Shown here piece by piece: positions 62,255 through 64,000 of a stretch of DNA of 64,000 nucleotides; position 1 is the first letter of the stretch; each line of letters starts with the position of its first letter. This stretch comes from Calidifontibacillus erzurumensis (GTDB lineage: Bacteria > Bacillota > Bacilli > Bacillales > Bacillaceae_J): positions 124,001-188,000 of the forward strand of contig NZ_JABTTE010000003.1 in the NCBI RefSeq assembly GCF_013303125.1, in the 5' to 3' direction. The translations under genes and the position numbers were made by a program. The notes below the pieces were generated by a model that worked only from the letters and a program-made list of their open reading frames with translations, did not search any database and was not told the origin of the DNA.

Positions 62255-63910
62255 TTAACGGCCAATCACACTTGTCCAACCAGGGGAGCCTGGAGGGGCA
62301 TTTTGAATCATATCAATAAAAGGAATTGTATATGCAAATAAGATTAATGCAATACAAACTGCAATCCATATTTTGAAATTTTCAAAAATGGGTGGAACTG
62401 GTTCTGCAATATTATTTGTTTCAGCTATTGGGAAATCCTCTTGTCCATTTGGTGCTTTAAATGCAAGATAAAAAAATATATAAACGACAAGAAGTGCACC
62501 AATGAATAATATTGAACCACCCACCGCTTGGGCAATTTGGTAAGGGATCCAAGCGAGAGTATCTTCGTTTCCAGCATATGTCGAAAAAGCTGAACGGCGA
62601 GGAGCTCCAATTAGGCCGGCAGCGTGCATCGAACCCGACATAAATAACATACCAATTGTCCATATCCACGTTTGGATAAGGCCTAATTTATTTATTGCTG
62701 GAGTTAACTTCCGTCCGGTGATCGACGGAACCATCCAATACATCACACCAAAAAATGTTAGAGCAACTGCTGATGCAACGGTTAAATGGAAATGCCCTGT
62801 AACCCAAACAGTATTATGAACAACTTGGTTCATTTGATGAGAGGCGTTGATTAATCCGCCTACACCTCCAGGAATAAAGAATAACATACCCATAAAAGGT
62901 GCAAAAAAGCGGACATCTTTCCACGGCATCTTTTTCCACCATCCTAAGAGCCCAGTTGCCCCTAATTCGCGACCACGTATTTCAAATGTTGCAAATAATG
63001 CAAAAGCTGTCATTAAGGATGGTATTACTACTAAAAATGTTAATACAACTTGCAAGAACTTCCAGAATGGATCAATACCTGGTTCAAGCAATTGGTGGTG
63101 GAAACCGACTGGTATCGAAAACAAAATAAATAAAATGTATGATAATCGGGCTAAGCTGTCGCTAAAGATTTTTCCACCAATTACTTTCGGAATAATTACG
63201 TACCAGGCAGCGTAGGCTGGCAATAACCAGAAGTAAACGAGCGGGTGACCAAAATACCAGAATAAAGTTCTACTAATTAATACATCAATTGTTGGTATAA
63301 GTCCCAATGACCAAGGTATGATTTGAACTAAAACAGTTATTGCTAATCCAAGGCATGCTATTAGCCACATGATCATCGTGCTCACACCCATAAAACTTAA
63401 GAGCGGAGAAACTTTTTCAGGATTGTCCTTTTTCCAACGGAAATGGCGGTGAAAAACTACAAAGCCGCATACCCAGCTACCAACAACAACAAGTGTAAGG
63501 CCGATATAATGCAATGGATGAGCCATCATTGGTGCATACATCGTATAAAGGACGGTAGCTTCTCCGAGTAAGATAAATATAGCAGAAATTAATGTCCCAA
63601 TCGTCATCATCCAATAGCCGATCCAACCGTAGCGCCGTTCCCTTTCACTGTAAGTTCCACAAGACTTGCTTTGTGTAGCAAAAATAAAGCCAATAATAAA
63701 AAAGGTTGTTAATACAAGACCAAGTAAAACACCGTGTACAGTTAGAATTTGGTAATAATTAATGCTTGCAGGAAGCATAAGTTTTCCAGTTCTTACTAAC
63801 GTTTGGAAAAGTCCAGCAAATGCTCCAATGAATAAAGCAATAAAAGCAACATAAAAATGAGCCATTACAAGCTTCGCGTCTTTTGGATTAAAATTTTTAA
63901 GAGCTTCCAT
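62255..63910 (-). CDS. cbaA: ba3-type cytochrome c oxidase subunit I
   Basis: A 551-residue, about 13-helix B-family oxygen reductase subunit. All ligands are present: H59 (low-spin heme), H222 with Y226 in GHPLVYFWLLPAY (CuB and the cross-linked Tyr), H271-H272 in FHHQ, and VTGHFHL for the hemes. It matches Thermus-type ba3 enzymes (PVGFHHQLLEPGIDPFWK). It reduces O2 to water with proton pumping. ATG at 63910 follows GGAGGTGGTGGAATA and overlaps the subunit II stop by 1 nt. Confidence 0.95.
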   Translation of the reverse strand: MEALKNFNPKDAKLVMAHFYVAFIALFIGAFAGLFQTLVRTGKLMLPASINYYQILTVHGVLLGLVLTTFFIIGFIFATQSKSCGTYSERERRYGWIGYWMMTIGTLISAIFILLGEATVLYTMYAPMMAHPLHYIGLTLVVVGSWVCGFVVFHRHFRWKKDNPEKVSPLLSFMGVSTMIMWLIACLGLAITVLVQIIPWSLGLIPTIDVLISRTLFWYFGHPLVYFWLLPAYAAWYVIIPKVIGGKIFSDSLARLSYILFILFSIPVGFHHQLLEPGIDPFWKFLQVVLTFLVVIPSLMTAFALFATFEIRGRELGATGLLGWWKKMPWKDVRFFAPFMGMLFFIPGGVGGLINASHQMNQVVHNTVWVTGHFHLTVASAVALTFFGVMYWMVPSITGRKLTPAINKLGLIQTWIWTIGMLFMSGSMHAAGLIGAPRRSAFSTYAGNEDTLAWIPYQIAQAVGGSILFIGALLVVYIFFYLAFKAPNGQEDFPIAETNNIAEPVPPIFENFKIWIAVCIALILFAYTIPFIDMIQNAPPGSPGWTSVIGR

Positions 63911-64000
63911 TATTCCACCACCTCCAAAGTCGCAAACATTAAATGATGGCCTAATCCACAATATTCATTACAAACAATCGTGTATTTTCCTGGCTTTTTA
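63910..64000 (-). CDS. cbaB: ba3-type cytochrome c oxidase subunit II, C-terminal end
   Basis: The last 29 residues are visible: KPGKYTIVCNEYCGLGHHLM then FATLEVVE and TAA. This is the CuA motif C-x3-C-x3-H-x2-M. The stop overlaps the subunit I ATG (TAATG), showing a subunit II-subunit I operon. The rest lies beyond the window. Confidence 0.93.
   Translation of the reverse strand, partial: KKPGKYTIVCNEYCGLGHHLMFATLEVVE

Overview
The window looks like a chromosomal segment of an aerobic, endospore-forming, AT-rich Bacillaceae. The evidence is strong AGGAGG-type ribosome sites, an SspH spore protein, GerT/GerPF-like coat proteins, the bacillithiol deacetylase pair BshB2/YojF, a Bacillus-type ppaC, and Bacillus-style riboswitches. 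Two heme-copper enzymes plus a NarK-type transporter suggest a strain that can respire oxygen and probably nitrogen oxides. That physiology is inferred; no nitrate or nitrite reductase lies in the window.

Layout. 1-4.7 kb: 5' part of thyA, a purine-riboswitch-controlled xpt-pbuX operon, a nitroreductase and ppaC. 4.8-14.3 kb: a signalling block with a chemoreceptor, a degenerate EAL protein and a PAS-GGDEF-EAL-PilZ protein (each of the last two behind its own c-di-GMP-I riboswitch and terminator), a GNAT enzyme, a spore-coat-like cluster with three GerPF-like repeats, and a CHASE3-GGDEF cyclase. 14.5-19.1 kb: an operon for a CuA-containing heme-copper enzyme whose active-site Tyr is replaced by Asn (predicted CuA-type nitric oxide reductase), with a SCO copper chaperone, a membrane protein and narK, preceded by four TTGTGA boxes spaced exactly 11 bp apart. 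19.2-21.9 kb: queCDE behind a preQ1-I riboswitch.

21.9-43.4 kb is mostly housekeeping and small membrane or enzyme genes: a TIGR01777-type epimerase, thpR, a 12-TM heme-copper-oxidase-like protein, thioesterase, kinase, sspH, a membrane GGDEF protein, adenine-deaminase-like YerA, bshB2-yojF, a LysM amidase, corA, an SGNH hydrolase, two tRNAs reading G-ending codons, and patB. 43.4-47.4 kb holds the most unusual unit: a soluble methyl-accepting-type coiled coil fused to a corrinoid-binding module, translationally coupled to a UroD/MtaA-fold protein lacking the usual zinc ligands, divergent from a sensor kinase. 47.8-50.6 kb: a tandem PII-like protein overlapping a DUF1538 membrane protein, and a small tyrosine recombinase. 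50.9-57.2 kb: YitT, an orphan SdpR/SdpI pair with a 20-bp palindromic operator, a stand-alone PilZ protein, a dead GGDEF protein, HIT and PepF. 57.5-61 kb: a LysR regulator with a palindromic site and two MFS exporters. 61.7-64 kb: a CHRD protein and the CuA/subunit I genes of a normal ba3-type oxygen reductase.

The strongest themes are c-di-GMP signalling (six proteins and two riboswitches in 64 kb), respiratory flexibility, and a candidate corrinoid-sensing module.
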